Shown one piece after another: positions 18,977 to 29,232 of a stretch of 64,000 nt of DNA. Numbering within the stretch: the stretch's first letter is position 1; every line of letters begins with the position of its first letter. The notes below the pieces were generated by a model, which ran no database searches, was not told the origin of the DNA, and saw only the letters and a list, made by a program, of their open reading frames with translations. The translations under genes were made by a program, and so were the position numbers. Origin of the DNA: Symbiopectobacterium purcellii (GTDB lineage: Bacteria > Pseudomonadota > Gammaproteobacteria > Enterobacterales > Enterobacteriaceae); the NCBI RefSeq assembly GCF_019797845.1, contig NZ_CP081864.1, forward strand, positions 3,348,001-3,412,000, given 5' to 3'.

Positions 18977-20377
18977 TTTACCCGAGTCGCTAATTTCTGT
19001 CGCAAGGTACTCAGCCGCGACAATGACGTGGCCACCGCGGAGCCCGTGCGTCAGGCCATGACCGTGATTCCGCGCGACCAGCATACCCTTTCGCGCAGTG
19101 ATATCAGCGAAAATGCGCTGAAGGTACTCTATCGCCTGAACAAATCAGGCTATGAAGCCTATCTGGTTGGCGGCGGCGTCAGAGATCTGCTGCTGGGGAA
19201 AAAGCCAAAAGATTTCGATATCACCACCAATGCGACGCCGGAGCAGGTGCGTAAATTATTTCGCAATTGCCGCTTGGTTGGCCGCCGCTTCCGTCTCGCT
19301 CACGTGATGTTTGGTCCTGAAGTGATTGAAGTCGCGACCTTTCGCGGTCATCACGAGCAGCATCAGGAGCAGCAGCTTAAAACCACCTCGCAGCAGGCAC
19401 AGAGCGGCATGCTGTTACGTGATAATATTTTCGGCAGCATTGAAGAAGATGCGCAGCGCCGCGATTTCTCCATTAACAGCCTCTATTACAGCGTCGCCGA
19501 TTTCAGCGTGCGTGATTACACCGGCGGGTTGAACGATCTGCGCCAAGGGGTGATCCGGTTGATTGGCGATCCGGAAACCCGCTATCGGGAAGATCCGGTA
19601 CGCATGCTGCGCGCCGTGCGTTTCGCCGCCAAACTGAACATGACCATCAGCCCGGAAACTGCCGAGCCGATTCCGCGTCTGGCGACATTGCTGCACGATA
19701 TCCCCGCCGCACGCCTGTTTGAGGAATCGCTGAAGCTGTTGCAAGCGGGTTACGGTTACCCGACGTACCGTTTGCTGTGCGAATACCAACTGTTTCAGCC
19801 GCTGTTCCCGCTGATCAGCCGCCATTTTACGCCTAACAGCGATAGCCATCTGGAAAAAATGGTGGCGCTGGTGTTAAAGAACACCGACCAGCGGCTGCAA
19901 AATGACATGCGCGTTAACCCGGCATTTCTGTTTGCCGCCATGCTGTGGTATCCGTTGATCGAGCATGCGCAGAAACTGGCGCAAGAAAGTGGATTAACCT
20001 ACTTCGACTCCTTCGCACTAGCCATGAACGATATTCTGGACGAACAGTGCCGCTCTCTTGCCATTCCTAAACGCATCACCTCGTTAGTGCGTGATATCTG
20101 GCAGTTGCAGTTGCGCCTGTCGCGCCGTCAGGGCAAACGCGCCTACAAGCTGATGGAGCACCCGAAATTCCGTGCTGCCTACGATTTGTTGAGCCTGCGT
20201 GCCGAAATTGAGCGTCAGCCAGAGCTGCAACGTCTCTCTCAATGGTGGGGAGAATTCCAGGTCGCCACGTTGCCGCGCCAGCAAGCCATGCTCAGCACGC
20301 TGGATGATGGCCCTACGCCACATCGCCATTCCCGACGCCGTAAGCCGAGTGCGCCGCGCAGAGAAAGAACCTCGTGA
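18974..20377 (+). CDS. pcnB: Poly(A) polymerase I, apparently starting at AUC
   Basis: About 467 residues; adds 3' poly(A) tails that mark RNAs for decay and controls ColE1-type plasmid copy number. Nucleotidyltransferase hallmarks: [21 protein letters not shown] (catalytic Asp pair in KDFD), [40 protein letters not shown], and a basic C-terminus with [14 protein letters not shown]. The usual E. coli N-terminus [14 protein letters not shown] is encoded only if translation starts at ATC 18974, which follows GAGGTG; the first standard start (GTG, 19028) has no ribosome binding site and would remove 18 conserved residues. The known inefficiency of such starts keeps PcnB scarce in E. coli. Overlaps folK by four bases. 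Confidence 0.95.
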   Translation: MFTRVANFCRKVLSRDNDVATAEPVRQAMTVIPRDQHTLSRSDISENALKVLYRLNKSGYEAYLVGGGVRDLLLGKKPKDFDITTNATPEQVRKLFRNCRLVGRRFRLAHVMFGPEVIEVATFRGHHEQHQEQQLKTTSQQAQSGMLLRDNIFGSIEEDAQRRDFSINSLYYSVADFSVRDYTGGLNDLRQGVIRLIGDPETRYREDPVRMLRAVRFAAKLNMTISPETAEPIPRLATLLHDIPAARLFEESLKLLQAGYGYPTYRLLCEYQLFQPLFPLISRHFTPNSDSHLEKMVALVLKNTDQRLQNDMRVNPAFLFAAMLWYPLIEHAQKLAQESGLTYFDSFALAMNDILDEQCRSLAIPKRITSLVRDIWQLQLRLSRRQGKRAYKLMEHPKFRAAYDLLSLRAEIERQPELQRLSQWWGEFQVATLPRQQAMLSTLDDGPTPHRHSRRRKPSAPRRERTS

Positions 20378-20865
20378 CACGCGTTTATCTGGCGCTGGGT
20401 AGCAACCTGGCGCATCCGCTACAGCAGGTTAACTCCGCGCTGGCGGCGCTGGATACGGTGCCACACACCCGCGTGCTGTGCTGCTCACCGTTTTATCGCA
20501 GCCGTCCGTTGGGTCCGCAAGATCAGCCCGACTATCTTAATGCCGTAGTGGCGTTGGACACCACGCTCGCGCCGGAAATTCTGCTCGACCACACCCAAGC
20601 CATTGAGCAGCAGCATGGTCGCGAACGCAAAGCGCACCGCTGGGGGCCGCGCACGCTGGATCTGGATATTCTGCTCTATGGCAATGAAACCCTGCACACC
20701 GCACGTTTAACCGTGCCTCACTACGACATGAAAAACCGAGAATTCATGTTGTATCCGCTGGCCGATATCGCCCCGGACTTGCACTTTCCTGACGGTGAAG
20801 CGCTGGCGTTGCGCCTGTCTGCCGTGCCGCGCAACGGCATGACGCTGTGGGATGCGCAAAACTGA
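20374..20865 (+). CDS. folK: 2-amino-4-hydroxy-6-hydroxymethyldihydropteridine pyrophosphokinase
   Basis: A 163-residue cytoplasmic enzyme that transfers pyrophosphate from ATP to the pterin precursor of folate. Family motifs: LALGSNL near the start, [41 protein letters not shown] (with the Asp pair binding magnesium) and [20 protein letters not shown]. The GTG start at 20374 overlaps the pcnB stop as GTGA, indicating coupling. Length close to E. coli FolK (159). Confidence 0.97.
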   Translation: MTRVYLALGSNLAHPLQQVNSALAALDTVPHTRVLCCSPFYRSRPLGPQDQPDYLNAVVALDTTLAPEILLDHTQAIEQQHGRERKAHRWGPRTLDLDILLYGNETLHTARLTVPHYDMKNREFMLYPLADIAPDLHFPDGEALALRLSAVPRNGMTLWDAQN

Positions 20866-20963
20866 TATCCCCTACGTCGCATTTCCCCCCTTCAACGACT
20901 ATGCCTTAAGGCAGGCTTCCTTTAAGATGCTCTCCTGACTTTTTTGATTCTGGGAGGCTGCCA

Positions 20964-21758
20964 ATGAAACCGACAACCCTGACCTACCTACGCAAGTGTA
21001 AGCAGGAGAAGCGTAAATTCGCGACCATTACCGCCTATGACGCCAGTTTTGCCCGCTTATTCTACGACAATGGCATTCGCGTGATGCTGGTAGGGGATTC
21101 GCTGGGCATGACGTTACAAGGCCATGATTCCACGCTGCCAGTCACCGTCAGTGACATTGCCTATCACACCCGCTGCGTACGGCGCGGTGCACCGCTATGT
21201 CTACTGCTTGCCGACCTGCCGTTTATGGCTTATACCACGCCAGAGCAAACGTTTACTAACGCGGCGGAAGTGATGCGCGCCGGTGCCAACATGGTAAAAC
21301 TGGAAGGCGGCCAATGGCTTGCTCCCACGGTGAAGATGCTGACCGAGCGCGCGGTACCGGTATGCGGCCATCTGGGATTAACACCGCAATCGGTGAATAT
21401 TTTCGGCGGCTACAAAGTTCAGGGACGCGATGAGGCTGCGGCGACGCAATTGCTGGATGACGCGTTAGCGCTGGAGGCGGCGGGAGCGCAACTTCTGGTG
21501 CTGGAATGCGTGCCCGTGCCGCTGGCCCAGCGTGTCACCGAGGCATTGTCGATCCCGGTTATCGGCATTGGTGCAGGTAACGTCACCGATGGTCAAATTC
21601 TGGTGATGCACGATGCGTTCGGCATCACCGGCGAGCACACGCCCAAATTTGCCAAAAACTTTTTGACACAAAGCGCCGACATCCCCGCCGCCGCGCGTCT
21701 TTATGTGCAGGAAGTTGAGCAGGGACTTTACCCTGCCGAGGAACACGCGTTCCGTTAA
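20964..21758 (+). CDS. panB: 3-methyl-2-oxobutanoate hydroxymethyltransferase
   Basis: A 264-residue TIM-barrel enzyme that makes ketopantoate from 2-oxoisovalerate and methylenetetrahydrofolate, first step to pantothenate. Motifs: [55 protein letters not shown], and IGIGAG near the C-terminus. The ATG at 20964 follows GGGAGG. Unlike in E. coli, where panB and panC are nearly adjacent, a 266-base repeat lies between them here. Confidence 0.98.
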   Translation: MKPTTLTYLRKCKQEKRKFATITAYDASFARLFYDNGIRVMLVGDSLGMTLQGHDSTLPVTVSDIAYHTRCVRRGAPLCLLLADLPFMAYTTPEQTFTNAAEVMRAGANMVKLEGGQWLAPTVKMLTERAVPVCGHLGLTPQSVNIFGGYKVQGRDEAAATQLLDDALALEAAGAQLLVLECVPVPLAQRVTEALSIPVIGIGAGNVTDGQILVMHDAFGITGEHTPKFAKNFLTQSADIPAAARLYVQEVEQGLYPAEEHAFR

Positions 21759-21805
21759 ATTAGCGTTTTCGCTGCCACAGCAGATATTGAACATACAATG
21801 AACAT

Positions 21806-22071
<266 letters not shown>

Positions 22072-22086
22072 CAAAGGAGCAAGACC

Positions 22087-22941
22087 GTGTTGATTCTTGA
22101 AACCCCTTTGCTATTACGCCGTGAGATTCGCCGCTGGCGTCAAGAGGGGAAACGCATTGCATTGGTGCCCACCATGGGCAATCTGCATGACGGACACATG
22201 ACGCTGGTAGACGAGGCGCGGGCACGCGCTGATATTGTTATCGTCTCCATTTTCGTCAACCCGATGCAGTTCGATAAACCCGACGATCTGCAACGTTATC
22301 CACGCACCTTGCAAGAGGATTGCGAAAAGTTAACCCGCCGTAACGTGGATCTGGTGTTTGCCCCTTCTCCCGAGGCGGTCTATCCGCATGGATTGGGCCA
22401 GCAAACGTTTGTCGAGGTGCCGGGGCTGTCTGCCATGCTGGAAGGCGCCAGCCGTCCGGGCCATTTTCGCGGTGTGGCAACCATTGTCAGCAAGCTGTTT
22501 AACATGGTACAACCCGATATCGCCTGCTTTGGTGAAAAGGATTACCAACAGTTAGCGCTGATTCGCCAAATGGTGCGCGATATGGGCTACGACATTGATA
22601 TCGTCGGTGTGCCGATTGTTCGCGCACCGGACGGGCTGGCACTGAGCTCGCGCAACGGTTATCTTAGCCAGGAAGAGCGCCAGTCTGCGCCCGCGCTCAA
22701 ACGCATCATGGATCAGATGGTCGATAAACTCAGCAACGGCGATCGCCAGCTTGAGGAGATAATCACCTGTGCCGCAGAAGCGTTACGCGAAGCCGGGTTC
22801 ACGCCCGACGAGCTCTATATTCGCGATGCGGATACGCTGCAAGAACTGACCGTGGCCAGCACGCGCGCAGTGGTATTGATGGCAGCCTGGCTGGGCAAGG
22901 CCCGCTTGATTGATAATCAGCAGGTCGTTCTGGTCGATTGA
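22087..22941 (+). CDS. panC: Pantothenate synthetase
   Basis: A 284-residue cytoplasmic enzyme joining pantoate and beta-alanine with ATP. Motifs: [16 protein letters not shown] (HIGH-type), [56 protein letters not shown] and [11 protein letters not shown] (KMSKS-like). The GTG at 22087 follows AAGGAGC and matches the E. coli start. Separated from panB by the repeat element at 21806-22071, so transcription may depend on read-through or on a new promoter there. Confidence 0.97.
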   Translation: MLILETPLLLRREIRRWRQEGKRIALVPTMGNLHDGHMTLVDEARARADIVIVSIFVNPMQFDKPDDLQRYPRTLQEDCEKLTRRNVDLVFAPSPEAVYPHGLGQQTFVEVPGLSAMLEGASRPGHFRGVATIVSKLFNMVQPDIACFGEKDYQQLALIRQMVRDMGYDIDIVGVPIVRAPDGLALSSRNGYLSQEERQSAPALKRIMDQMVDKLSNGDRQLEEIITCAAEALREAGFTPDELYIRDADTLQELTVASTRAVVLMAAWLGKARLIDNQQVVLVD

Positions 22942-22975
22942 CTGGCATGACAGACATTAACCGAGGTAACCGACA

Positions 22976-23356
22976 GTGATACGCACCATGCTACAAGGTA
23001 AGCTGCACCGGGTAAAAGTCACCCAGGCAGATCTCCACTATGAAGGCTCTTGCGCCATCGATCAGGATTTCATGGATGCAGCAGGCATTCTGGAATACGA
23101 AGCCATCGATATCTACAACGTGGATAACGGAGCGCGTTTCTCTACCTATGCCATTGCGGCAGAAAGAGGATCACGCATTATTTCTGTCAACGGGGCGGCA
23201 GCACGCTGCGCCTGCGTCGGTGACAAACTGATCATCTGCTCCTATGTACAGATGTCAGACGAAGAAGCGCGCACGCATCACCCGAAAGTCGCCTACTTCT
23301 CCGGTGATAACCTGATGTCACGTCAGGCGAAGGCGATTCCGGTTCAGGTCGCCTAA
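22976..23356 (+). CDS. panD: Aspartate 1-decarboxylase proenzyme
   Basis: A 126-residue pyruvoyl enzyme that makes beta-alanine for pantothenate. The self-cleavage site is Gly24-Ser25 in HYEGSCAID, which yields the pyruvoyl group on the alpha chain. Further conserved parts: the catalytic region [14 protein letters not shown] and [16 protein letters not shown] start at 22976 after GAGGTAACC. It follows panC by 34 bases; in E. coli an unrelated gene separates the two. Length equals E. coli PanD. Confidence 0.98.
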   Translation: MIRTMLQGKLHRVKVTQADLHYEGSCAIDQDFMDAAGILEYEAIDIYNVDNGARFSTYAIAAERGSRIISVNGAAARCACVGDKLIICSYVQMSDEEARTHHPKVAYFSGDNLMSRQAKAIPVQVA

Positions 23357-23360
23357 CAGC

Positions 23361-23388
23361 AACGGGGCCATCATGGCCCCGTTTTTTA
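23361..23388. terminator. Terminator between panD and yadH
   Basis: AACGGGGCCA / TGGCCCCGTT stem (23361-23370, 23373-23382 approx.) followed by TTTTTT. Placed between convergent panD and yadH; strongest for panD. Confidence 0.88.
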
Positions 23389-24159
23389 TCAACTGCGCAG
23401 ACCGCGTCCGCGTTCGATCAGCCACCACGCCAGCACGTAAAACACCAGAATAAACACCAGCAACACCGTCATGGTGAAGACCAGCGGCACATCCTGAATG
23501 CCGAGAAAACCGTAGCGGAAGCCGCTTATCATGTATACCACGGGGTTGAGCTTGGACACCGCTTGCCAGAACGGCGGCAACAGCGTCAGCGAATAAAACA
23601 CGCCGCCAAGGTAGGTTAACGGCGTCAGCACAAACGTCGGAATAAGGCTGATGTCATCAAAGGTTTTGGCAAATACCGCATTCAGCAATCCCGCTAGCGA
23701 GAACAGCACCGCCGTCAGCAGCAGCGTAGCCACCACCACCCACCAGGCATGCACATGCAGCGGAACAAAAAACAGCGACACCGCCGTGACCAACACGCCG
23801 ACATAGACGCCACGGGCTACCCCGCCCCCCACGTAACCGGCAATAATGATGTGTGTCGGAACGGGCGCCACCAGCAGTTCTTCAATATTGCGCTGGAATT
23901 TGGCACTGAAGAAAGACGCTGCGACGTTGGCATAGGCGTTGGTGATCACCGACATCATGATGAGCCCAGGCACGATAAACTGCATGTAGTCGAAACCGTG
24001 CATTTCACCGATACGGGAGCCTATCAGGCTACCGAAGATAATGAAATAGAGCGTCATGGTGATCACTGGCGGTACCAGTGTTTGTATCCAGATACGACTG
24101 AAGCGGTTGATCTCTTTGGTCCAGATACTTTTCAGGGCGACCCAATATAACTGCGTCAT
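23389..24159 (-). CDS. yadH: ABC-2 type transporter permease YadH
   Basis: A 256-residue inner-membrane permease of the ABC-2 (drug/polysaccharide export) family with about six predicted helices. Shows the family pattern FIVPGLIMMSVITNAYANV, FSAKFQRNIEELLVAPVP and TPLTYLGGVFYSL, matching E. coli YadH. Partner of the overlapping yadG ATPase (four-base overlap). Substrate unknown in E. coli as well. Confidence 0.95.
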   Translation of the reverse strand: MTQLYWVALKSIWTKEINRFSRIWIQTLVPPVITMTLYFIIFGSLIGSRIGEMHGFDYMQFIVPGLIMMSVITNAYANVAASFFSAKFQRNIEELLVAPVPTHIIIAGYVGGGVARGVYVGVLVTAVSLFFVPLHVHAWWVVVATLLLTAVLFSLAGLLNAVFAKTFDDISLIPTFVLTPLTYLGGVFYSLTLLPPFWQAVSKLNPVVYMISGFRYGFLGIQDVPLVFTMTVLLVFILVFYVLAWWLIERGRGLRS

Positions 24160-25109
24160 GCTTTTTTCGCCTCACCGCTGGTCTTCACATGCTTCATCTT
24201 TTCACCGTTCACCATGGAGACGAACAGCTCTTCCAGACGGTTGGCCTTGTTACGCATACTCAATATTTGAATCCCTTGCGTGCTTAATTGGCTGAAAACG
24301 CCATTGAGTCCCTGCTCACGCATCACGTCCACTTCCAGCGTTGAGGTATCTGTCAGGCGGTGGGCATACCCCTCCAGCTTGGGCAACGGACTTTTCGGCG
24401 CGAGATCGAGGATAAAGGTTTCCGATTGCACGTTGGCGAGTAATGCCTTCATCGAGGTGTTTTCCACCAATTCACCATGCTGAATAATGCCGATATTGCG
24501 GCACAGCATTTCCGCTTCTTCCAGGTAGTGCGTAGTGAGAATGATGGTGGTGCCCTGCGCGTTCAGCGCCTTGAGGAACCCCCACATGGAACGACGCAGT
24601 TCGATATCCACCCCGGCGGTCGGCTCATCGAGGATCAGCAGTTTGGGTTCATGCATCAGGGCACGTGCAATCATCAAACGGCGCTTCATCCCTCCGGAGA
24701 GCATGCGCGCCTTTTCCTGACGCTTTTCCCACAGATCGAGCTGCTTGAGGTATTTTTCCGCCCGTTGCAGGGCGTCCTGGCGCGACACGCCATAATACCC
24801 CGCCTGATGGGTAACGATTTGCAGCACCGTTTCAAACGGGTTGAAGTTAAACTCTTGAGGCACCAACCCGAGTTGGCGCTTGGCGTTAACGATGTCGCGT
24901 TCCAAATCGTAGCCGAAAACGCGCACCTTACCGGAAGATTTGTTTACCAGTGAGCTGATGATACCAATCGTGGTCGATTTCCCTGCGCCGTTCGGTCCCA
25001 GCAGCGCATAAAAATCCCCAGCCTCCACGCGCAGATCGATACCGCGCACTGCCTTGACGCCCCCAGGGTACGTTTTGGTCAGTTTCTCCAGTTCCAGTGC
25101 ATATGTCAT
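24156..25109 (-). CDS. yadG: ABC transporter ATP-binding protein YadG
   Basis: A 317-residue ATPase. Walker A LLGPNGAGKSTTIG, Q-loop LVPQEFNF, signature MLSGGMKRRL, Walker B LLILDEPTAGVD and switch His LTTHYLEEAE are all intact. The C-terminal 80 residues follow the typical DrrA/YadG extension. Forms an exporter with YadH. No clear ribosome binding site before the ATG at 25109. Divergent from can, as in E. coli. Confidence 0.95.
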   Translation of the reverse strand: MTYALELEKLTKTYPGGVKAVRGIDLRVEAGDFYALLGPNGAGKSTTIGIISSLVNKSSGKVRVFGYDLERDIVNAKRQLGLVPQEFNFNPFETVLQIVTHQAGYYGVSRQDALQRAEKYLKQLDLWEKRQEKARMLSGGMKRRLMIARALMHEPKLLILDEPTAGVDIELRRSMWGFLKALNAQGTTIILTTHYLEEAEMLCRNIGIIQHGELVENTSMKALLANVQSETFILDLAPKSPLPKLEGYAHRLTDTSTLEVDVMREQGLNGVFSQLSTQGIQILSMRNKANRLEELFVSMVNGEKMKHVKTSGEAKKA

Positions 25110-25223
25110 AACAAGTTAACTAGCCCTATTATCAATGAGTGACTCAGTTTCGATTTTAAAACATTCACGCTTGCCTTATATTACCTTTCACTGCCCTTTT
25201 TTTGTCACAGGCCATTTACTTTC

Positions 25224-25865
25224 ATGAAAGATATTGAAACGCTCATCGCCAACAACCAGCGTTGGTCCAACACCATGGTTGAAGAAGATCCGGGTTACTT
25301 TGAACGTCTGGCGTTGGCACAAAAACCCCGTTTTTTGTGGATTGGCTGCTCTGACAGTCGCGTCCCCGCGGAAAGCTTGACCAGCCTTGCGCCCGGCGAA
25401 CTGTTCGTTCACCGCAATGTGGCAAACCTGGTTATCCACACCGACTTAAACTGCCTTTCCGTAGTGCAGTATGCCGTTGAAGTGCTCGAAGTCGAACACA
25501 TCATCATCTGTGGGCATTACGGCTGCGGCGGCGTGCAGGCGGCGGTAGAAAACCCTGAATTGGGGCTTATCAACAACTGGCTGCTGCACATCCGTGATTT
25601 GTGGTACAAGCATAGCTCGCTGCTGGGAGAATTGCCGCCCGAAGAACGCTTTAACAAACTGTGTGAAATCAATGTGGTAGAACAAGTCTACAACCTGGGT
25701 CACTCCACCATCATGCAATCCGCCTGGAAACGCGGCCAAAAGGTCACGATCCATGGTTGGGTGTACGGCATCAAGGACGGTTTGTTAAGCGATCTGGAGG
25801 TGACTGCCACCAGCCGCGAAACGCTGGAACAGCGCTATCGCCGCGCCATCTCTTCCCTAATATGA
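25224..25865 (+). CDS. can: Beta-class carbonic anhydrase Can
   Basis: A 213-residue zinc enzyme interconverting carbon dioxide and bicarbonate, essential for E. coli in air. Zinc ligands: Cys42 and Asp44 in GCSDSRVP, His98 and Cys101 in [16 protein letters not shown] is also present. Slightly shorter than E. coli Can (220 residues), ending RAISSLI. Divergent from yadG and convergent with hpt. Confidence 0.97.
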   Translation: MKDIETLIANNQRWSNTMVEEDPGYFERLALAQKPRFLWIGCSDSRVPAESLTSLAPGELFVHRNVANLVIHTDLNCLSVVQYAVEVLEVEHIIICGHYGCGGVQAAVENPELGLINNWLLHIRDLWYKHSSLLGELPPEERFNKLCEINVVEQVYNLGHSTIMQSAWKRGQKVTIHGWVYGIKDGLLSDLEVTATSRETLEQRYRRAISSLI

Positions 25866-26055
25866 TATTACAGGGGCACCTTATGTGCCCCTCGATCTGG
25901 CGCGACCACGTAGAGCCTACCCCAGCAGGCGTAATTGGCGCAGCCAGTTTGGTCACGGACAGCGCGCAGAAACCGGAGCGTAACGGAGTACGTGAGGATT
26001 TCGAGCACTGCTCAGGGCTAAAATAGCAAGTAACATAGCCTAATGGGATAGGATC

Positions 26056-26589
26056 TTATTCCTGCGGAATCACTTTGCCGATATAGGGCAAATGACGATA
26101 ATGCTGCGCGTAGTCGATGCCGTATCCCACCACAAATTCGTCAGGAATAGAAAAACCGACCCACTCCACTTTCACGTCCACTTCCCGACGCTCCGGCTTG
26201 TCCAGCAAGGTACAGATCGCCAGCGACGCAGGTTCACGCAGACGCAGAATTTCGCGTACTTTGCTCAGGGTGTTGCCGGAATCGATGATGTCTTCCACGA
26301 TCAACACATGTTTACCACGGATGTCTTCATCCAGATCTTTGAGGATCTTGACGTCTCGCGTAGAGTTGGTACCGCTGCCGTAGCTGGACGCGGTCATAAA
26401 GTCCACTTCGTGGGAGACATCGATGGCACGGCATAAATCGGCCATGAAAATAAATGAACCGCGCAGCAGCCCGACTAACACCAGATCGCTGTCGCTGCCA
26501 CGATAGTGCTGGCTGATTTCCTGACCTAATGCGCTTACGCGCGCGCGAACGTCCGCTTCGGCAATCATGACGTCCACAGTATGTTTCAT
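26056..26589 (-). CDS. hpt: Hypoxanthine phosphoribosyltransferase
   Basis: A 177-residue purine salvage enzyme. PRPP-binding signature [17 protein letters not shown], plus [35 protein letters not shown] and the C-terminal [22 protein letters not shown]. The ATG at 26589 (MKHTVDVMI) matches the E. coli start; the open frame continues upstream to 26736 without support. Next to can as in E. coli, but gcd and cueO, which follow in E. coli, are absent here. Confidence 0.97.
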   Translation of the reverse strand: MKHTVDVMIAEADVRARVSALGQEISQHYRGSDSDLVLVGLLRGSFIFMADLCRAIDVSHEVDFMTASSYGSGTNSTRDVKILKDLDEDIRGKHVLIVEDIIDSGNTLSKVREILRLREPASLAICTLLDKPERREVDVKVEWVGFSIPDEFVVGYGIDYAQHYRHLPYIGKVIPQE

Positions 26590-26870
26590 CATACACATCA
26601 CTCGTTTTAATAAAGGGCGACACCACAGCGCTACGCAGCTTATTGGCAGCCTGCTCACGGTCTCGTTGAGGCGCGCAGTATAACGCCACAGGGCAGGGTT
26701 CTCAATGATACAGGGAAAGGCATATGCGCCGCTCATTGCCAGACGATCGCAAAATGACAGAAGTGTAAGTGAAGCGTTATCGCAGCATAAAACTGGGTAA
26801 AACGCATTGCACGCCCCCAGCCAGAGCGGCTTTGATAGGGCCTACACTCAATCAACGAGAAAGGTCTTTT

Positions 26871-27180
26871 ATGAACATGACGCGTCCGCACCCTGCGCTT
26901 TTGCTTGCCCTGCTGTTAGGCATCTCTTGGATAGCACAGGCAGCACCAGACAGCCCACGGCCACTGCCTGTGGGTGCCCCTCCCTTTGCCAAAGGTGAGC
27001 TCCGCCGCCGCCCCGGCACCGCCGCTTTACGAGGCGTCGATGCAAACTCACCAGCCTACCGAAGCGCTGGGTAAATTGATTGCCAATGCCCCGCAGGCGG
27101 AGAACAAAAACTATGAAGTGAGAGTGATGATTCGCGAGCTGCCAGCGCCACCACCTGACATGTCCCTCTCAGCGAAATGA
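26871..27180 (+). pseudogene. Small exported protein, apparently frameshifted
   Basis: The frame from ATG 26871 (ribosome binding site AGAAAGG) gives a clear signal peptide (ALLLALLLGISWIAQA) and a proline-rich start, then after about residue 43 (FAKGE) it turns into an arginine-rich tail ending at 27074. In the +1 frame, translation from the same GC-rich point reads APAPPLYEASMQTHQPTEAL and continues to a TGA at 27180, ending RELPAPPPDMSLSAK. The +1 frame has the more protein-like composition. Joined, they would make about 103 residues. The break falls in a CCGCCGCC tract near 27002-27025. It could be a real one-base indel, a sequencing slip, or two unrelated reading frames. No family recognised. 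Confidence 0.45.
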
Positions 27181-27235
27181 ATACCCCGGCACACCTGACC
27201 AGCAAGGGGTTCTCTTTTTCGGAACCCCCGCGCGG

Positions 27236-28138
27236 CTATGCGGTGCGCCTTTTGCTAACGCGCTGATTCAGCAAAGTGATAATCGCGGGCAAACTCATCC
27301 CCAGTACGATGAGCCCTCCGCCAAAGAGCACATTGCGCGACAGCGTTTCATGCAATAACCACACCGCAAAACATGCAGCAAATACAGGTTCAAGGTTATA
27401 GATCAGTATGGCGCGTAACGGCGTGGCGTAACGCTGGTAGCGGGTTTGAACCCAAAACGCGATGGCGGTTGAGAAAAGTGCGGTGACCAGCAGGGCAACG
27501 ATCAGGTCACGGTCCCATACCGCGGGTAACGCGACACCGTCGATAAAATAGCCAAGCAGCATCATCACTAGCGCCATCGTCGCAATTTGTAAAAAGGTCA
27601 GCGTCATGTTGTCATGATGGTGGCTCAATTTATCAAGCACCATAATGTGAACGGCGGTAAATATAGAGCCAACAATCACCAGCACATCGCCCCATTGCAA
27701 TTGCCAACCATTGATATCCGACATCAGGTATAGTCCGACAAGGCCAAAAAAGGTCGCCAGAACCGCATCTAGCGTGGGCAATCGCCCCGCCAATGGCCCC
27801 GAAAGTAACAGACCCCAGATAACACTTAACCCGGAAAGAAATCCGGTATTCGATGCCGTCGTTATCTGCAACCCCGAAATAAGCAAGATGAAGGCACAAC
27901 CCAGTAGCAGCCCCAGACCAATCCCCGCGCCCAGGGTATTAAGGGGCATCACGCTCAGCTTTCTTGCACTTAGTGGCAGTAATATCAGGGTTGAAAGTAC
28001 AAATCGCAGCCCTAAGACCATCAGGACGGGATGCGAATTGACGGCCAGTTTCATCACGGGGAACCCGATCCCCCACCCGACAGCCACACAGAGTAATAAC
28101 AGCTCGGCGATCCATCGTTTGGGTGTTATTGAATGCAT
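27236..28138 (-). CDS. EamA/DMT-family membrane transporter
   Basis: About 300 residues with ten predicted helices in two EamA repeats. The first repeat has WGIGFPVMKLAV and FVLSTLILLPLS; the second has AVHIMVLDKLSHHHD and ALFSTAIAFWVQTRYQRY with YNLEPVFAACFAVWLLHE, typical of drug/metabolite exporters. The ATG at 28138 follows CAGGATCAGT; a GTG at 28156 would add six residues. It directly follows the Fbp-like ATPase gene and is likely in the same transcript. Substrate not predictable. Confidence 0.85.
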   Translation of the reverse strand: MHSITPKRWIAELLLLCVAVGWGIGFPVMKLAVNSHPVLMVLGLRFVLSTLILLPLSARKLSVMPLNTLGAGIGLGLLLGCAFILLISGLQITTASNTGFLSGLSVIWGLLLSGPLAGRLPTLDAVLATFFGLVGLYLMSDINGWQLQWGDVLVIVGSIFTAVHIMVLDKLSHHHDNMTLTFLQIATMALVMMLLGYFIDGVALPAVWDRDLIVALLVTALFSTAIAFWVQTRYQRYATPLRAILIYNLEPVFAACFAVWLLHETLSRNVLFGGGLIVLGMSLPAIITLLNQRVSKRRTA

Positions 28139-28164
28139 ACTGATCCTGGTAGGCACGGATTAGG

Positions 28165-29232
28165 TTATTCCGTTACGCTCACGTCGGGTGGCAATGCCGG
28201 AAACAGGATCGGCTGATCCGGCCGGATACTGATTCTGACCTGCTGCCCCGGCTCAAACCAGTTACTGGTTTGTACCGTCAGCACGCGTTCCGCCAGCCGA
28301 ATCCGGTACACGTTTGAGGTTCCCAGAAACACGCGATCTTCAATCAGCGCGGCGCCATCCGGATCGAGCGCCAGCGCAATTTCTTGCGGTCGCACCAGCC
28401 AGTCGCACTGGCTGCCAGTCGGAAACCCGAGCGGATAATTGGCATGAAAATCCCCCATCGGACTTTGCCACTGATGTTCACTCAGCACCGTGATCGGCAG
28501 ATAGTTGGTGTTGCCCAGAAAATCAGCCACCGCGCGCTGCACCGGTCGATAATAGAGTTCGTAAGGATTGCCTTGCTGCATCACCTTGCCTTCATGCAAT
28601 AACACCACATGATCTGACCAGGCAAACGCTTCTTCGCGACTGACGGTTGCCAGAATGGCAGCAATCTGGCGCTGTTTGAGCAAATCGCGAATTTCCGCAA
28701 TCAGCCGGTCGCGCTGCTGGCTATCCATCGCCGGGAATGGCGCATCCAGCAGCAACAGGCGCGGCTTACACAATAAGGCACGCCCCAACGCCACGCGTAA
28801 CTGCTGCTCGGCAGAGAGATCGCGAGGATAGCGCACCGCGCACTCGGTCAGCCCTAACAGCGTCAGCATCTCTTGCACCGCCTCTTTATGCTCTTGCGTC
28901 ATGGGCCGTGGGCAGGCAAAGGCCAGATTTTCCTGCGCGGTCAGATGCGGGAACAGGGCGTAGTCTTGAAAAACCAGCCCAACGGGACGCTGATGCGCAG
29001 GGACAGAGGTCATCGGGGTGCTCATACGCTCACCGACCAGCGCTATTTCCCCGGTTGTCACCGGTAGCAAGCCAGCGATCGCTTGCAACAGCGTGGTCTT
29101 GCCGCTGTCGTGCGGACCCAAGACGCAAATCAGTTCCTGCTCGCGCACTGAAAACGTTACTGCGTCCAGCACAAGCTGCTGCCTGAGATGACAAGACACG
29201 CTTTGCACCGCCAAAACCGTGGTGGGCGTCAT
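28165..29232 (-). CDS. Fbp-like ABC transporter ATP-binding protein with degenerate catalytic motifs
   Basis: A 355-residue ATPase of the iron(III)/sulfate/spermidine group: nucleotide-binding domain about 1-235, then a TOBE-like C-terminal domain. Walker A GPHDSGKTT (39-47) and Q-loop VFQDYALFPHL (Gln89) are good. Three other sites are altered: the signature reads LSAEQQLR (139-146) instead of LSGGQQQR, Walker B is LLLLDAPF with Ala164 in place of the catalytic Glu, and the switch histidine is Val197 (LATVSREEA). It should bind ATP but hydrolyse it poorly if at all. It overlaps the permease gene by four bases. No binding-protein gene is adjacent. Substrate is a guess (ferric iron by similarity). 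Confidence 0.88.
   Translation of the reverse strand: MTPTTVLAVQSVSCHLRQQLVLDAVTFSVREQELICVLGPHDSGKTTLLQAIAGLLPVTTGEIALVGERMSTPMTSVPAHQRPVGLVFQDYALFPHLTAQENLAFACPRPMTQEHKEAVQEMLTLLGLTECAVRYPRDLSAEQQLRVALGRALLCKPRLLLLDAPFPAMDSQQRDRLIAEIRDLLKQRQIAAILATVSREEAFAWSDHVVLLHEGKVMQQGNPYELYYRPVQRAVADFLGNTNYLPITVLSEHQWQSPMGDFHANYPLGFPTGSQCDWLVRPQEIALALDPDGAALIEDRVFLGTSNVYRIRLAERVLTVQTSNWFEPGQQVRISIRPDQPILFPALPPDVSVTE

Noticed and set aside
25866..25895. Hairpin AGGGGCAC / GTGCCCCT after can as a terminator
   Set aside because: Stem is fair but no T-run follows, so it was not listed as a terminator.
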